Below, piece by piece: positions 36,431 through 45,011 of a stretch of 64,000 bases of DNA; position 1 is the first letter of the stretch; every line of letters begins with the position of its first letter. Location of the stretch: positions 2,533,001 through 2,597,000 of the forward strand of contig NZ_JACDXJ010000001.1 of NCBI RefSeq assembly GCF_013520865.1, read 5' to 3'. The DNA is from Microvirga mediterraneensis (GTDB lineage: Bacteria > Pseudomonadota > Alphaproteobacteria > Rhizobiales > Beijerinckiaceae). The notes below the pieces were generated by a model, which did not search any database, was not told where the DNA came from, and saw only the letters and a program-made list of their open reading frames with translations. The position numbers and the translations under genes were made by a program.

Positions 36431-36715
36431 TCAACCTTTTGCCGCTCGCTGCGGAAGAAATCGTACCAGATAGGAAACGGCACTGCGAAGCGTATCGCGA
36501 CCGTCGGCGCTGTGCTCGATGAACCAGTCTTCGAGGGCCGCTTCGGGGTACAGCGCCTCAACCCCGGCGAAGAACTGCATCAGCTTGAGCGAGTCGAACC
36601 CGAGAGAGTGGGTCAGTGACATGTCCATGCCGACTGCGCTTCGGTTATTTTCATCAAGGGCTTTACAAAGCGCCGAAATGCTGTCGGCGACATCTGTCTC
36701 CGAGAGAAGGTTCAC
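36431..36715 (-). CDS. Orphan acyl carrier protein-like protein
   Basis: A 94-residue four-helix protein. THSLGFDSLKLMQFFAGVE carries the DSL motif, whose serine takes the phosphopantetheine arm. VEALYPEAALEDWF follows as in carrier proteins. No synthetase, ketosynthase or transferase lies beside it. Its promoter region is strikingly AT-rich with repeats. It may carry acyl or aminoacyl groups for an unlinked enzyme. Confidence 0.7.
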   Translation of the reverse strand: MNLLSETDVADSISALCKALDENNRSAVGMDMSLTHSLGFDSLKLMQFFAGVEALYPEAALEDWFIEHSADGRDTLRSAVSYLVRFLPQRAAKG

Positions 36716-37024
36716 TGATTTTGGTCCCTGAAATGTGACGTAGAGTTATACTAGAACGTGGCTCTGATTCAACAATGAAATGATATACAAGTGTGGAAAG
36801 TGACGTAGTGTCATAGGAATTTGATGATACATAGTATCAAATTTGCGACCCGATTCTGAAGAAGCATCCGAGGTCCGGGAGTGAGGCTCCGCTCGTGTCG
36901 GCGACCGGTTACCGCGCGGTCTCATTCCTAATGTGGAATTGCAACGCTTATGCTTCGTAGGATAGAGACCTGACCATCTGTTGCCGGCCCATACCGTTCT
37001 CATGGGCCCTGTGCGAGCCGAACC
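36716..37024. promoter_or_regulatory. AT-rich divergent promoter region with repeats
   Basis: About 310 bp between the carrier protein gene and the Lrp gene. GTGACGTAG occurs twice in direct orientation (36735-36743, 36800-36808). An inverted repeat, AATTTGAT...ATCAAATT, lies near 36820-36845 with a ten-base spacer. Base composition is far lower in GC than the flanks. These look like regulator sites, possibly for the Lrp protein, but the binder is not known. Confidence 0.45.
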
Positions 37025-37540
37025 ATGAAGCCGCCCTCGAAGCTGCTAAGCCGCAGCGTCAAGCCCTCCCTCGACCGGATCGACCTGATGATCCTCGATG
37101 CGCTCCGCGACCATGGGCGCATCACCTACCAGGCTCTGTCGGAGCGGGTCGGGCTCTCGGCGCGCCCCTGTCTCGAGCGCGTCAGACGGCTTGAACAGAA
37201 GGGCGTGATCCGAGGCTATACGGCCTTGATCGAGCCGTCTGCTCTTGGGCACGACATCATCGCGCTGGCCGGGATCAGCATGCGCGATCCATCGACCGGG
37301 ACGCGGCAGCGGTTGGAGCGGGCCCTGACAGCCAATCCTGCTGTGATCGAACTGCAGGTCGTCAACGGCGAGTACGATTACATCGCAAGGATCGTGGCGC
37401 CGACCCTGGCGGCCTATGAGGCCCTGACTGAGGCTTATCTGGCCGATCCCGGGTTCGGAATCGGTCGTATCCACACGACCTTCGTCCTGAAGACCCTGAA
37501 AGACTTCGAGGGCTACCCGGTCGCCGACCACCGGGATTAG
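37025..37540 (+). CDS. Lrp/AsnC-family regulator of arginine/ornithine genes
   Basis: A 171-residue Lrp protein. The DNA-binding part is DRIDLMILDALRDHGRITYQ followed by LSERVGLSARPCLERVRRLE; the RAM domain has LQVVNGEYDYIARIVAPTLA. It lies 100 bp before rocD on the same strand, the arrangement seen for Lrp-type activators of arginine or ornithine breakdown, with the amino acid as likely inducer. Confidence 0.9.
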   Translation: MKPPSKLLSRSVKPSLDRIDLMILDALRDHGRITYQALSERVGLSARPCLERVRRLEQKGVIRGYTALIEPSALGHDIIALAGISMRDPSTGTRQRLERALTANPAVIELQVVNGEYDYIARIVAPTLAAYEALTEAYLADPGFGIGRIHTTFVLKTLKDFEGYPVADHRD

Positions 37541-37639
37541 GCGCGGCCGCGTCACGGAACGACAGAAACGGCTGTGGGAGCCCGGAGATTCAGCCTCGAT
37601 CGGGGAGCGAAGCTCATAAGCTTGTCCATGGAGGAACCC

Positions 37640-38839
37640 ATGGATTTCATTGCTCTCGAACGATCGGTCACAGCCGCCAATTACGATCCCCTGCCTGTCG
37701 TTCTGAGGGAGGCGAAGGGCGTGTGGGCCACGGATACGGCGGGCCGGCGCTATCTCGACATGATGAGCGCCTACTCGGCCGTTAGCCTCGGCCATGGTCA
37801 TCCGCGTATTCTGAAGGCGATGATGGAACAGGCGTCCAAGCTCGCCGTCACTAGCCGCGCCTACCACACGGAACTGCTCGGCCCCTTCCTGGAACGGCTC
37901 GTCCAGATCACCGGACTCGATATGGCGCTCCCCCTGAACACCGGCGCGGAAGCCGTCGAGACCGCCATCAAAGCGGCCCGCCGCCGGGGCTATAGCCGGA
38001 AGGGGATCACGAAGGATCAGGCAGAGATCATCGTCGCGAACAACAATTTTCACGGCCGCACAACCACCATCGTGGGGTTCTCGTCCGACGAATCGTATCG
38101 CGAGGGCTTCGGTCCCTTCGCCGGGGGCTTCAAGCTGGTGCCGTTCGGCGATTTCGCAGCCATCGAGGGAGCAATCACGGGCAACACCTGCGCCATCCTG
38201 ATCGAACCGATCCAGGGTGAGGCGGGGATCGTCCTCCCGCCCGAGGGATACCTGAGGGATTTGCGCGCGCTCTGCGATAGGAACAACATTCTGCTGATCC
38301 TCGACGAGGTGCAGTCGGGCCTCGGCCGCACCGGCCGCTGGTTCGCCCACCAGCACGAGAACATCAAGCCGGACGGGCTGATCCTTGGCAAGGCCCTGGG
38401 CGGCGGAGTCTATCCGGTCTCGGCCTTCGTGGCGACGCGCGACGTCATGGAGGTCTTCAATCCCGGCTCTCATGGCTCGACCTTCGGGGGGAACGCCCTG
38501 GCCGCCAGGATCGGCCTGGAGGCTCTGGCGGTGATCGAAGAGGAACATCTCGTCGAGCGGAGCGCCGAAATGGGCAGCTACCTCCAGGACCGCCTGCGCG
38601 CCATGCGCAGCAACATCGTGAAGGAGGTGCGCGGCCGCGGCCTGTGGGTCGGTGTCGAGGTGGATGCCAACGTGGTCTCTGCCCGTGCGGTCTGCGATGC
38701 GCTGCTCGAGAACGGCGTCCTCTCGAAGGACACCCATGGGACGGTGCTGCGCTTCGCCCCGCCTCTCACCATCACCCGGGACGAGATTGACTGGGGGATG
38801 GAGCGGATCGAGCGGGTTTTCGCCCGCGCCGTTCATTGA
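37640..38839 (+). CDS. rocD: Ornithine aminotransferase
   Basis: A 399-residue class III aminotransferase from ATG 37640, preceded by GGAGGAA. It converts ornithine and 2-oxoglutarate to glutamate semialdehyde and glutamate. LDMMSAYSAVSLGHGHPRIL, PLNTGAEAVETAIKAARR (PLP phosphate), DEVQSGLGRTGRWFAHQHE and the PLP lysine in LGKALGGGVYPVSA are all typical of ornithine aminotransferases. It is followed by a ureohydrolase gene 18 bp on. Confidence 0.94.
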   Translation: MDFIALERSVTAANYDPLPVVLREAKGVWATDTAGRRYLDMMSAYSAVSLGHGHPRILKAMMEQASKLAVTSRAYHTELLGPFLERLVQITGLDMALPLNTGAEAVETAIKAARRRGYSRKGITKDQAEIIVANNNFHGRTTTIVGFSSDESYREGFGPFAGGFKLVPFGDFAAIEGAITGNTCAILIEPIQGEAGIVLPPEGYLRDLRALCDRNNILLILDEVQSGLGRTGRWFAHQHENIKPDGLILGKALGGGVYPVSAFVATRDVMEVFNPGSHGSTFGGNALAARIGLEALAVIEEEHLVERSAEMGSYLQDRLRAMRSNIVKEVRGRGLWVGVEVDANVVSARAVCDALLENGVLSKDTHGTVLRFAPPLTITRDEIDWGMERIERVFARAVH

Positions 38840-38857
38840 TGCAGGGGGATTCCATCG

Positions 38858-39898
38858 ATGGCACAGAATCTTAAGAAGATGAGCGAGCCCACCACCCGCG
38901 AGCAGCGGCTGGAGACCTACCAGCCGTTGTCCGGCATGGTGGTTCCCCGGTTTGCCGGCATTTCGACTTTCATGCGGCTGCCTTATCTTGCCCCGATCCA
39001 GGCCCCAGGCGAGATCGACATTGCGATCCTCGGCATTCCATTCGACGGCGCCACCACGAACCGTCCCGGAACCCGCCTCGGGCCGCGCCAGGTGCGCGAG
39101 GCGTCATCGCTCATGCGCCTTGTCAATTATGGAACCCTGGTAGCGCCTTACGATCTCTGTGCCTGCGCGGATGTGGGCGACGTTCCGGTCAATCCCATCG
39201 ACGTACAGGATACGCTTCGCCGTATCGAGGCGGAGATCTCCTATCTCCACCAAGGCGGTGTGACGCCTCTTTCCATCGGCGGCGATCACATCATCTCGTA
39301 TCCGATCCTTCGCGCGCTCGCCGCGAAGAGCGGTCCGGTGGGCATGATCCATGTGGATGCGCACAGCGATACGGGTGATACGTATTTCGGTGGCCAGAAG
39401 CTCACCCACGGGACGCCGTTCCGCCGGGCCATCGAAGACGGCGTGCTCGATCCCAGGCGCATGGTGCAGATCGGGATACGGGGGCACATGTATGCTGCCG
39501 ACGAGCGCGAATGGGCTCTCGACCAGGGGATCCGCATCATCGACATGGAAGAGGTGGCGGAGAAGGGCATCCCCTATGCCATCGCCGAGGCGCGCCGGAT
39601 CGTCGGGGGGGACCCGACCTATTTCACCTTCGACATCGATTCCATCGATCCGGCCTTCGCCCCGGGCACCGGCACGCCGGAGATCGGCGGCTTCACGAGC
39701 CGCGAGGCGCTGCAACTCGTCCGCGGCTTCCGTCACCTGAACCTCATCGGCGCCGACATGGTCGAAGTCTCTCCGCCGCTCGACCAGTCGGGCGGCACGG
39801 CGCTGGTCGGAGCTTCTATCGCGTTCGAACTCCTTTGCCTTTTGGCGGAGGCGAGGGCGGAGCGCGCCTCGAAGGAGACGCGGTTGAACGTGGTTTAG
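38858..39898 (+). CDS. Ureohydrolase (agmatinase/guanidinobutyrase family)
   Basis: A 346-residue binuclear manganese ureohydrolase. Metal ligands lie in GGDH, DAHSDTGD and FDIDSIDPAFAPGTGTPE. It releases urea from a guanidino compound. The family groups with SpeB-like agmatinase and guanidinobutyrase more than with arginase, but the pairing with rocD and Lrp makes arginine also possible. An internal ATG at 38879 is an alternative start. Confidence 0.88.
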   Translation: MAQNLKKMSEPTTREQRLETYQPLSGMVVPRFAGISTFMRLPYLAPIQAPGEIDIAILGIPFDGATTNRPGTRLGPRQVREASSLMRLVNYGTLVAPYDLCACADVGDVPVNPIDVQDTLRRIEAEISYLHQGGVTPLSIGGDHIISYPILRALAAKSGPVGMIHVDAHSDTGDTYFGGQKLTHGTPFRRAIEDGVLDPRRMVQIGIRGHMYAADEREWALDQGIRIIDMEEVAEKGIPYAIAEARRIVGGDPTYFTFDIDSIDPAFAPGTGTPEIGGFTSREALQLVRGFRHLNLIGADMVEVSPPLDQSGGTALVGASIAFELLCLLAEARAERASKETRLNVV

Positions 39899-39930
39899 CG
39901 CCCGCATCCTCTTTTGCGAACCATGTCTCT

Positions 39931-40019
39931 ACGTCATCACCGGCCTTGTGCCGGTGATCTCGATTGGGGAAATGAGATGCTTTAAGCAAGCGGGATGGCC
40001 GGGACAGGCCCGGCCATGA
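39931..40019. repeat. REP-like double palindrome
   Basis: Two strong hairpins lie between convergent genes: ATCACCGGC/GCCGGTGAT (39938-39960) and ATGGCCGGG/CCCGGCCAT (39995-40017). Paired GC-rich palindromes of this style are repeated many times in Rhizobiales genomes. They could end transcripts from both sides. Confidence 0.6.
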
Positions 40020-40036
40020 CATTTGGGAGGACGCCT

Positions 40037-41023
40037 CTACGAGGGTGGCCTCTGGCGCATGCATTGCTGCGCCGCCCGCGAGACGCGCATGTTGTCCTCT
40101 TCGGCAGCCTTGTTGGCGAGGAGCCTTTGCCAGAGACCGCGCTCGGGGACCTGCTGCAGGATGCAGGAGCAGACCGACGGGCATAGGGCCGGGTCTCCGT
40201 TCTGCATCAGGCAGATCTGCCGGCAGGCCGCCGATGGAGACGGCCCTACGATCTGCGCGACGCCGTAAAGGATCCCGAGCAGGACGATCTGGTGCGTCAG
40301 GTAGATCGGCAGGCTCTTGCGCCCGGCCCAGATCATAAGCTTGGAAATCGGACTGGCGGCGCGCCAGCGCGCTAGGCCGAGCGCCTCCCGCCGAGCCAGC
40401 AGCCATTGTCCGCCCGCGACCCCGATCAGCACGAGACCGAACCAGGGAAAGATCGGCACGTAATCGTTCGTCACGGGGTCGGCCGCGCCGAGGCCGAGCC
40501 AGTCGAGCCAGGGTGCGTCGAGGACAGGGCTCGTGAAGAGACGGGGGCCGATCAGGAAGAACGCGGCGGCGCCTAGGGTCAGGGCGGGATGCAAACGCAG
40601 GAAGGGCAGGGCCAGCACGCTAGAGACGGCGATGCAGTGAAGAATGCCGAAGAAGATATAGCTTTCGGGAAAGGCGAAATAGGTCGCCAAGGTTACGGCC
40701 AGAGCTGCCCCGCCGACCTTCAGGAGGCGCCTCAGGAAAGGGATTCGCCGAAAGCCCTGGACATGGGCGAGGGCCAGGCCGAATCCCGCCAGCATCAGAA
40801 ACGACCCGGCGATCCCACGTGCGAACCAGCGCCACGCCGGGACCTGGAGGATGTTCGTCCCGATCAGCTGCAGGAAGCTCAAGTCCCAGCTGAAATGATA
40901 GACGATCATCGCGCCGATCGCGAGGCCGCGGGCCACGTCGATGGCATCCCAGCGCTGAGACGCGGTCTTGCGGGCTTCGGGGGAGGTGGCGGTCACGTCT
41001 GTCTGTCCCATGGGCAAAGGCAT
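40037..41023 (-). CDS. DUF1624/HGSNAT-type membrane acyltransferase
   Basis: A 328-residue integral membrane protein with about seven to eight helices. RWDAIDVARGLAIGAMIVYH is the characteristic first segment with the catalytic-region histidine, followed by FLMLAGFGLALAHVQGFRR. The family is related to heparan-alpha-glucosaminide N-acetyltransferase; bacterial members are largely uncharacterised. The C-terminus has an unusual cysteine-rich stretch (DPALCPSVCSCILQQ) and an alkaline tail. Confidence 0.83.
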   Translation of the reverse strand: MPLPMGQTDVTATSPEARKTASQRWDAIDVARGLAIGAMIVYHFSWDLSFLQLIGTNILQVPAWRWFARGIAGSFLMLAGFGLALAHVQGFRRIPFLRRLLKVGGAALAVTLATYFAFPESYIFFGILHCIAVSSVLALPFLRLHPALTLGAAAFFLIGPRLFTSPVLDAPWLDWLGLGAADPVTNDYVPIFPWFGLVLIGVAGGQWLLARREALGLARWRAASPISKLMIWAGRKSLPIYLTHQIVLLGILYGVAQIVGPSPSAACRQICLMQNGDPALCPSVCSCILQQVPERGLWQRLLANKAAEEDNMRVSRAAQQCMRQRPPS

Positions 41024-41056
41024 TCCCTCACAGCCTGTCAGCCTTATGTGAGTGAC

Positions 41057-41812
41057 ATGACTGAAAGCCTTGCCGCATCAATCGCCACATTACGGGACAT
41101 GATTCAAGACGCTCAGGTGATCGCCGGCTTCACGGGGGCGGGAATCTCGACCGAGAGCGGCATCCCCGATTTCCGGTCCCCGGGCAGCCCCTGGATGCGG
41201 CACAAGCCGATTTCCTTCGAACTTTTCATGCGGAGCGCGGAAGCGCGCCGGGAGGCTTGGCGGCGGAAATTCGCCATGGACGATCTCTATCGGGGCGCAG
41301 GTCCGAGCCTGGGGCATCTCGGCTTCGCATCCCTCGTCGCGACCGGCCGCATGCCCGCCGTCATCACCCAGAACATCGACGGTCTCCACCAGGCATCGGG
41401 CCTCGGCGAGGATCAGGTCATCGAACTGCACGGCAACGGCACCTATGCCAGGTGCCTGTCCTGCGGCTGTCGCCATGAGCTCGACTGGGTGCGGCAGTGC
41501 TTAGACGCGGATGGCGAGCCGCCCAACTGCCGGATCTGCGGGGGTATCCTCAAATCGGCTACCATCTCCTTCGGGCAGACCATGCCGGAGGGGCCCATGC
41601 GTCAGGCACAGCGGCTGACGGCCTCGTGCGACCTCTTCCTGGTCGCGGGATCCTCGCTCGTGGTCTACCCGGCGGCGGCTTTTCCGGCCTTTGCCAAGGA
41701 GAGCGGAGCCCGGCTGGTGATCGTCAATCGGGAGCCGACCCCCCTCGACGAGGCCGCCGATCTGGTGATTCATGCGGAAATCGGCTCCGTCTTTTCAGAG
41801 TTTGTATCGTAA
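41057..41812 (+). CDS. NAD-dependent deacylase (sirtuin)
   Basis: A 251-residue Sir2 protein. GFTGAGISTESGIPDFRSPG binds NAD, TQNIDGLHQASG and ELHGNG hold the catalytic histidine, and C-x2-C pairs (CLSCG and CRICGG) bind zinc. FLVAGSSLVVYPAA closes the Rossmann fold. It removes acyl groups from protein lysines. GTG 41048, three codons earlier, is an alternative start. Confidence 0.94.
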   Translation: MTESLAASIATLRDMIQDAQVIAGFTGAGISTESGIPDFRSPGSPWMRHKPISFELFMRSAEARREAWRRKFAMDDLYRGAGPSLGHLGFASLVATGRMPAVITQNIDGLHQASGLGEDQVIELHGNGTYARCLSCGCRHELDWVRQCLDADGEPPNCRICGGILKSATISFGQTMPEGPMRQAQRLTASCDLFLVAGSSLVVYPAAAFPAFAKESGARLVIVNREPTPLDEAADLVIHAEIGSVFSEFVS

Positions 41813-41939
41813 CTTCAAGAACATGCAGGTTGCCGAAAATTTCATCGCCCTTCGATGCGCGTTTCTGGCTTCCCCTGATTCAGGACGATGTTATCCTCTT
41901 ATTAAGAATCGGGTTCATGATTCGAGTTTGGGTATTTTC

Positions 41940-42560
41940 ATGACTGGCGATTACGGCTCCAATTCTTTCAGTCTCCGCGAGGAGAATTCCCCTTTAGATC
42001 AGGGCCACCGCGAGGTCGCTCAGCCCGCCTCGGAAGAGGGCGCTCTTGAGCTCGTCCAGGTCAGCGGCCGTATCAAGTGGTTCGATGTGGCCAAAGGCTT
42101 CGGCTTCATCGTTCCCGACAACGGCATGCCCGATGTTCTGCTTCATGTGACCTGCCTGCGCCGGGACGGCTACCAGGCGGCCAATGAAGGGGCTCGGATC
42201 GTCGTCGAGGCGGTTCAGCGCCCTCGCGGCCTCCAGGCCTTCCGCATTCTCTCGCTGGACGAATCCACCGCCCTGCATCCCTCCGAGCTGCCGCTGCCGC
42301 GGACCCATGTCCAGGTGGTGCCCACCAGCGGGCTGGAGCCTGCGGTCGTGAAGTGGTTCAACCGGCTGCGCGGTTTCGGCTTTCTGACCCAAGGGGAAGG
42401 CAAGCCGGACATCTTCGTCCACATGGAAACCCTGCGCCGCTACGGCATCGCCGAGCTGAAGCCGGGTGAGCGCGTCTTCGTCCGGTTCGGAGACGGCTCC
42501 AAGGGCCTCATGGCCGCCGAGGTCCGTCTGGCCGATATGGCCCTGCCGCACTCCCATTGA
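41940..42560 (+). CDS. Double cold-shock-domain protein
   Basis: A 206-residue RNA/DNA-binding protein with two cold-shock domains: VSGRIKWFDVAKGFGFIVPD (about residues 40-105) and AVVKWFNRLRGFGFLTQGEG (about 138-200). The second domain has DIFVHMETLRRYG. Tandem CSD proteins are common in Rhizobiales. I use ATG 41940 because the longer frame runs back into the sirtuin gene. It overlaps the DUF192 gene by one base. Confidence 0.92.
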   Translation: MTGDYGSNSFSLREENSPLDQGHREVAQPASEEGALELVQVSGRIKWFDVAKGFGFIVPDNGMPDVLLHVTCLRRDGYQAANEGARIVVEAVQRPRGLQAFRILSLDESTALHPSELPLPRTHVQVVPTSGLEPAVVKWFNRLRGFGFLTQGEGKPDIFVHMETLRRYGIAELKPGERVFVRFGDGSKGLMAAEVRLADMALPHSH

Positions 42561-43027
42561 TGAGCTTGCCCGTGCTGTCGCGTCTCCGGCCTGCGTTGTC
42601 GGCCTTTGGTCTTTTCGTCCTGGTCGCCGGGGCTGCCTATGCGCAGGCGTTCGAGAGCCTCTCGATCGCTACTCAGGGCGGGCAGCGGCAGGCCTTCAAG
42701 GTCGAGGTCGCCCGCAACGATGCGGATCGGGCCCAGGGGCTGATGTTCCGGCGGTCCATGCCGGCCGATCAGGGCATGCTGTTCGATTTCGGCCGTGTCG
42801 AGCCTGTCTCCATGTGGATGCAGAACACCTATCTGCCGCTCGATATGCTGTTCATCCGCGCCGATGGGACGATTGCGCGAATCGCCGCCAACACCGAGCC
42901 GCTCTCGACCCGGACCATTTCTTCCGGTGAACCCGTGCTGTCCGTGCTGGAGCTGAATGCCGGCACGGCGGCCAAGCTCGGGATCAAGCCGGGCGACCGG
43001 GTGGAGCACCCGCTGTTCAAGCGATAA
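42560..43027 (+). CDS. DUF192 family exported protein
   Basis: A 155-residue protein with a signal peptide ending at AYA (LFVLVAGAAYAQAFE). The DUF192 domain follows: DADRAQGLMFRRSMPADQGM, VSMWMQNTYLPLDMLFIRAD and ELNAGTAAKLGIKPGDRVEH. Function is unknown; it is often found beside cold-shock genes in alphaproteobacteria. Its ATG overlaps the TGA of the CSD gene, so the two are coupled. Confidence 0.9.
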   Translation: MSLPVLSRLRPALSAFGLFVLVAGAAYAQAFESLSIATQGGQRQAFKVEVARNDADRAQGLMFRRSMPADQGMLFDFGRVEPVSMWMQNTYLPLDMLFIRADGTIARIAANTEPLSTRTISSGEPVLSVLELNAGTAAKLGIKPGDRVEHPLFKR

Positions 43028-43098
43028 TCCGATGCGTGATCGCCTGTCCCCGGCAGGTCGTTCCGCTTTCTCGGCACACTTGACCGGCTAGGGACGCG

Positions 43099-43359
43099 TC
43101 AATCCGTGAACTTCGCCCCGTAGTGGATGCCGGTCGTCCAGATCAGCCGGACCTTCGCCTTCGCGTCCTCCGAGGGAATCCGGAGTTCGAACTCCACGGG
43201 AACGTCCGCCGGCGGGGGCACTACGAGCCGCACTCCGGCCTCCGACAGGTCCCAGACCATGCATTCGATCGGCTCGGCCGTCGTCTCGCTGGCGATCCAG
43301 CCTTCCATGAAGGCGCGGTAGCGCTGACTTGCCCGACGCTCCGGTATCCGATGGCTCAT
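43099..43359 (-). CDS. PilZ domain protein
   Basis: An 86-residue single PilZ domain: RRASQRYRAFMEGWIASE has an RxxxR-like start and DLSEAGVRLV is the DxSxxG motif. Such proteins may bind cyclic di-GMP. It is convergent with the DUF192 gene. Confidence 0.85.
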   Translation of the reverse strand: MSHRIPERRASQRYRAFMEGWIASETTAEPIECMVWDLSEAGVRLVVPPPADVPVEFELRIPSEDAKAKVRLIWTTGIHYGAKFTD

Positions 43360-43465
43360 GATTGCGATCCTGCCTTCGAGGGAACAACCCTTCTAGAGGC
43401 GGAAGCTGGTGTGAGCATGGTCTGAGGAATTTCAAAGAGTTCTGTTGCGTGAGGTCGTCGTGCCC

Positions 43466-43497
43466 AAAAAAGGAGCGCCTCCGGATGGTTGGCGCTC
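43466..43497 (-). terminator. Strong intrinsic terminator on the minus strand with no gene before it
   Basis: On the minus strand GAGCGCC and GGCGCTC pair around 11 bases and a CTTTTTT run follows. No supported gene on that strand lies between it and the integrase, whose stop is at 43902. It could end a small RNA or a gene separated by the phage insertion. Confidence 0.7.
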
Positions 43498-43821
43498 AGG
43501 TACGATCCGTAGGGGCAAACCTGGACCGGGATAGGGATTATGGCTCGGGCGCCGATGGAGGGAAGAACTCCGCCGGCAATCATGCGAGGTATGGGGCGCC
43601 CGGAAGAATATCGCATTCGGGATAGGGGGCGCCTATGCCGACCCTTCCGAGGGGCCGGAAGGGCATCCCCAGGATTCGTGTCAGGAAACGGCCGCTTCGT
43701 TTGTTCTCCGAGAGTATCGGACTCAAAATGGGGCCACTTTTCCGCATGATGCACTGGAGAGGAACCTCGCCCTTGCGTATCGGTTCTCAAATCGATAGAG
43801 AAACCAAGCTGTTGAGGATAA
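43498..43821. other. Non-coding host gap before the tRNA
   Basis: About 320 bp without a convincing gene on either strand. The minus strand may be transcribed into the terminator at 43466. A hairpin CCTTCCG...CGGAAGG lies near 43642. Confidence 0.4.
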
Positions 43822-43864
43822 CGGGGTGTAGCGCAGTCTGGTAGCGCATCTGCTTTGGGAGCAG
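43822..43864 (+). tRNA. tRNA-Pro(UGG), 5' half only, cut by prophage
   Basis: CGGGGTGTAGCGCAG opens the acceptor and D arms, and TCTGC-TTTGGGA-GCAG forms the anticodon arm with anticodon TGG. This is proline tRNA up to position 42-43. After GCAG the expected A, variable loop, TTCGAATC arm and acceptor are missing; the next bases (ccagccctatttc) are unrelated and lead into the integrase gene. This is the left attachment site, with the crossover in the anticodon arm. Confidence 0.85.
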
Positions 43865-43901
43865 CCAGCCCTATTTCTATTCTATCCATAGTTTCAGCCT
43901 C

Positions 43902-45011
43902 TTACGCGGTTTTGCTTTTTCGATCTTGGGACTTTCCCTGGGACTCTGCCGCAGTTTCCATCGCAAGCCTCAAATCCTCGTCCGTGACGTGCGCATACTT
44001 GGTCGTCGTGGCGATGTCCTCGTGCCTGAGGAGCTTCTGAACGAGCTTCAGGTTACCACTTGAGCGCAGCAGGCGGGTCGCGGCCGTGTGCCGATTGTCG
44101 TGGAAGCGGAAATCAGTCACGCCCGTCTCTTCCTTCGCCAGTGCCCGGCGCCAGGCTGTCTTGGTGCCCTCATAGGTCATCGGGCAATACTCACCCTTGG
44201 CCCGGTGCCCCTTCCGAGGCCGGCGCACCTTGTAGGCGAACACGGCTTCCGGGTGGCGCCCCTGGAGCGGGAAGAGCAGCTCACGCAGATCCTTCGTGAG
44301 CGGGATCTTGGCCCGCTTGTTGCCCTTGCCGAGCACAGAGACCGTGCGGCCATGCCAATCGATGTCAGACCATTTCAGGTTCACGCATTCGGATAGCCGG
44401 AAGCCTGAGAGCAGGGCGAAGCGGAAGACCGCCTGATAGTCCTCGGTCAGGGCGGCGACGATCCGCGCTTCCTCGTCCTTGGTCAGCTCCCGCACCCGCT
44501 CATCGGGCTCTTCCAGCAGGTGGCTGTCCCAATTGATCTTGCCAACCTTCTGATCCCAGGCATCGGCCGCCTTGCGCAGTACCCGCCGCAGGGGTTCGGT
44601 CACGGTGCGGTTGACAGTGGCGTTCTTCACGCCCTCGCCGCGCCGCGTGGCGACCAGATCCGAAACAAGGCGGTTGGTGACTTCGGAGAGCAAAAGGTCG
44701 GCACCTGCATGTTTAACGAGCCACGCCAGAGAGGACTTAAACGTTTTTCTGGCGTTGCCGTTGTAGTATTGACCAATATCGATCCAGAATTTACCACAGG
44801 CGATGTCCAATGTCATCGGGGCTTCTGCAAGAACAGCTTCGTTTCGCAGAAGTTCTTTTGCCCTTTCCCGCTCGCGTTCCTCTACCTTGCGGGCTTCTGA
44901 TTTCGTTCGGCATTCAGTATTGCCGTGAAACCGACGACGTTTGTACTGGAAGTCGTAGACGTAGAACGGCGACGTGTTCCCGTCCTTGTCCTTGGGCCTG
45001 TAGACTGACAT
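43902..45011 (-). CDS. int: Phage tyrosine integrase
   Basis: A 369-residue tyrosine recombinase. An N-terminal arm-type region is followed by a SAM-like core-binding domain (about 75-170) and the catalytic domain. Catalytic residues are visible in LLSGFRLSECVNLKW (Arg), FHDNRHTAATRLLRSSG (His-x2-Arg), LLRHEDIATTTKYAHV (His and the Tyr nucleophile). It inserts the phage at the adjacent tRNA-Pro. Its 5' end overlaps the excisionase gene. Confidence 0.95.
   Translation of the reverse strand: MSVYRPKDKDGNTSPFYVYDFQYKRRRFHGNTECRTKSEARKVEERERERAKELLRNEAVLAEAPMTLDIACGKFWIDIGQYYNGNARKTFKSSLAWLVKHAGADLLLSEVTNRLVSDLVATRRGEGVKNATVNRTVTEPLRRVLRKAADAWDQKVGKINWDSHLLEEPDERVRELTKDEEARIVAALTEDYQAVFRFALLSGFRLSECVNLKWSDIDWHGRTVSVLGKGNKRAKIPLTKDLRELLFPLQGRHPEAVFAYKVRRPRKGHRAKGEYCPMTYEGTKTAWRRALAKEETGVTDFRFHDNRHTAATRLLRSSGNLKLVQKLLRHEDIATTTKYAHVTDEDLRLAMETAAESQGKSQDRKSKTA

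Noticed and set aside
37046..38836. 596-codon minus-strand frame opposite the Lrp and rocD genes
   Set aside because: It is antisense to two well-supported genes and has no family motif; high GC leaves long antisense frames open.
43356..43889. 177-codon minus-strand frame across the tRNA fragment
   Set aside because: It runs over the tRNA half and a terminator hairpin, with no protein-like pattern.
43822..43950. Intron in the tRNA-Pro gene
   Set aside because: A self-splicing intron would be followed by the 3' half; none is seen before the integrase gene, and the integrase position fits an attachment site better.
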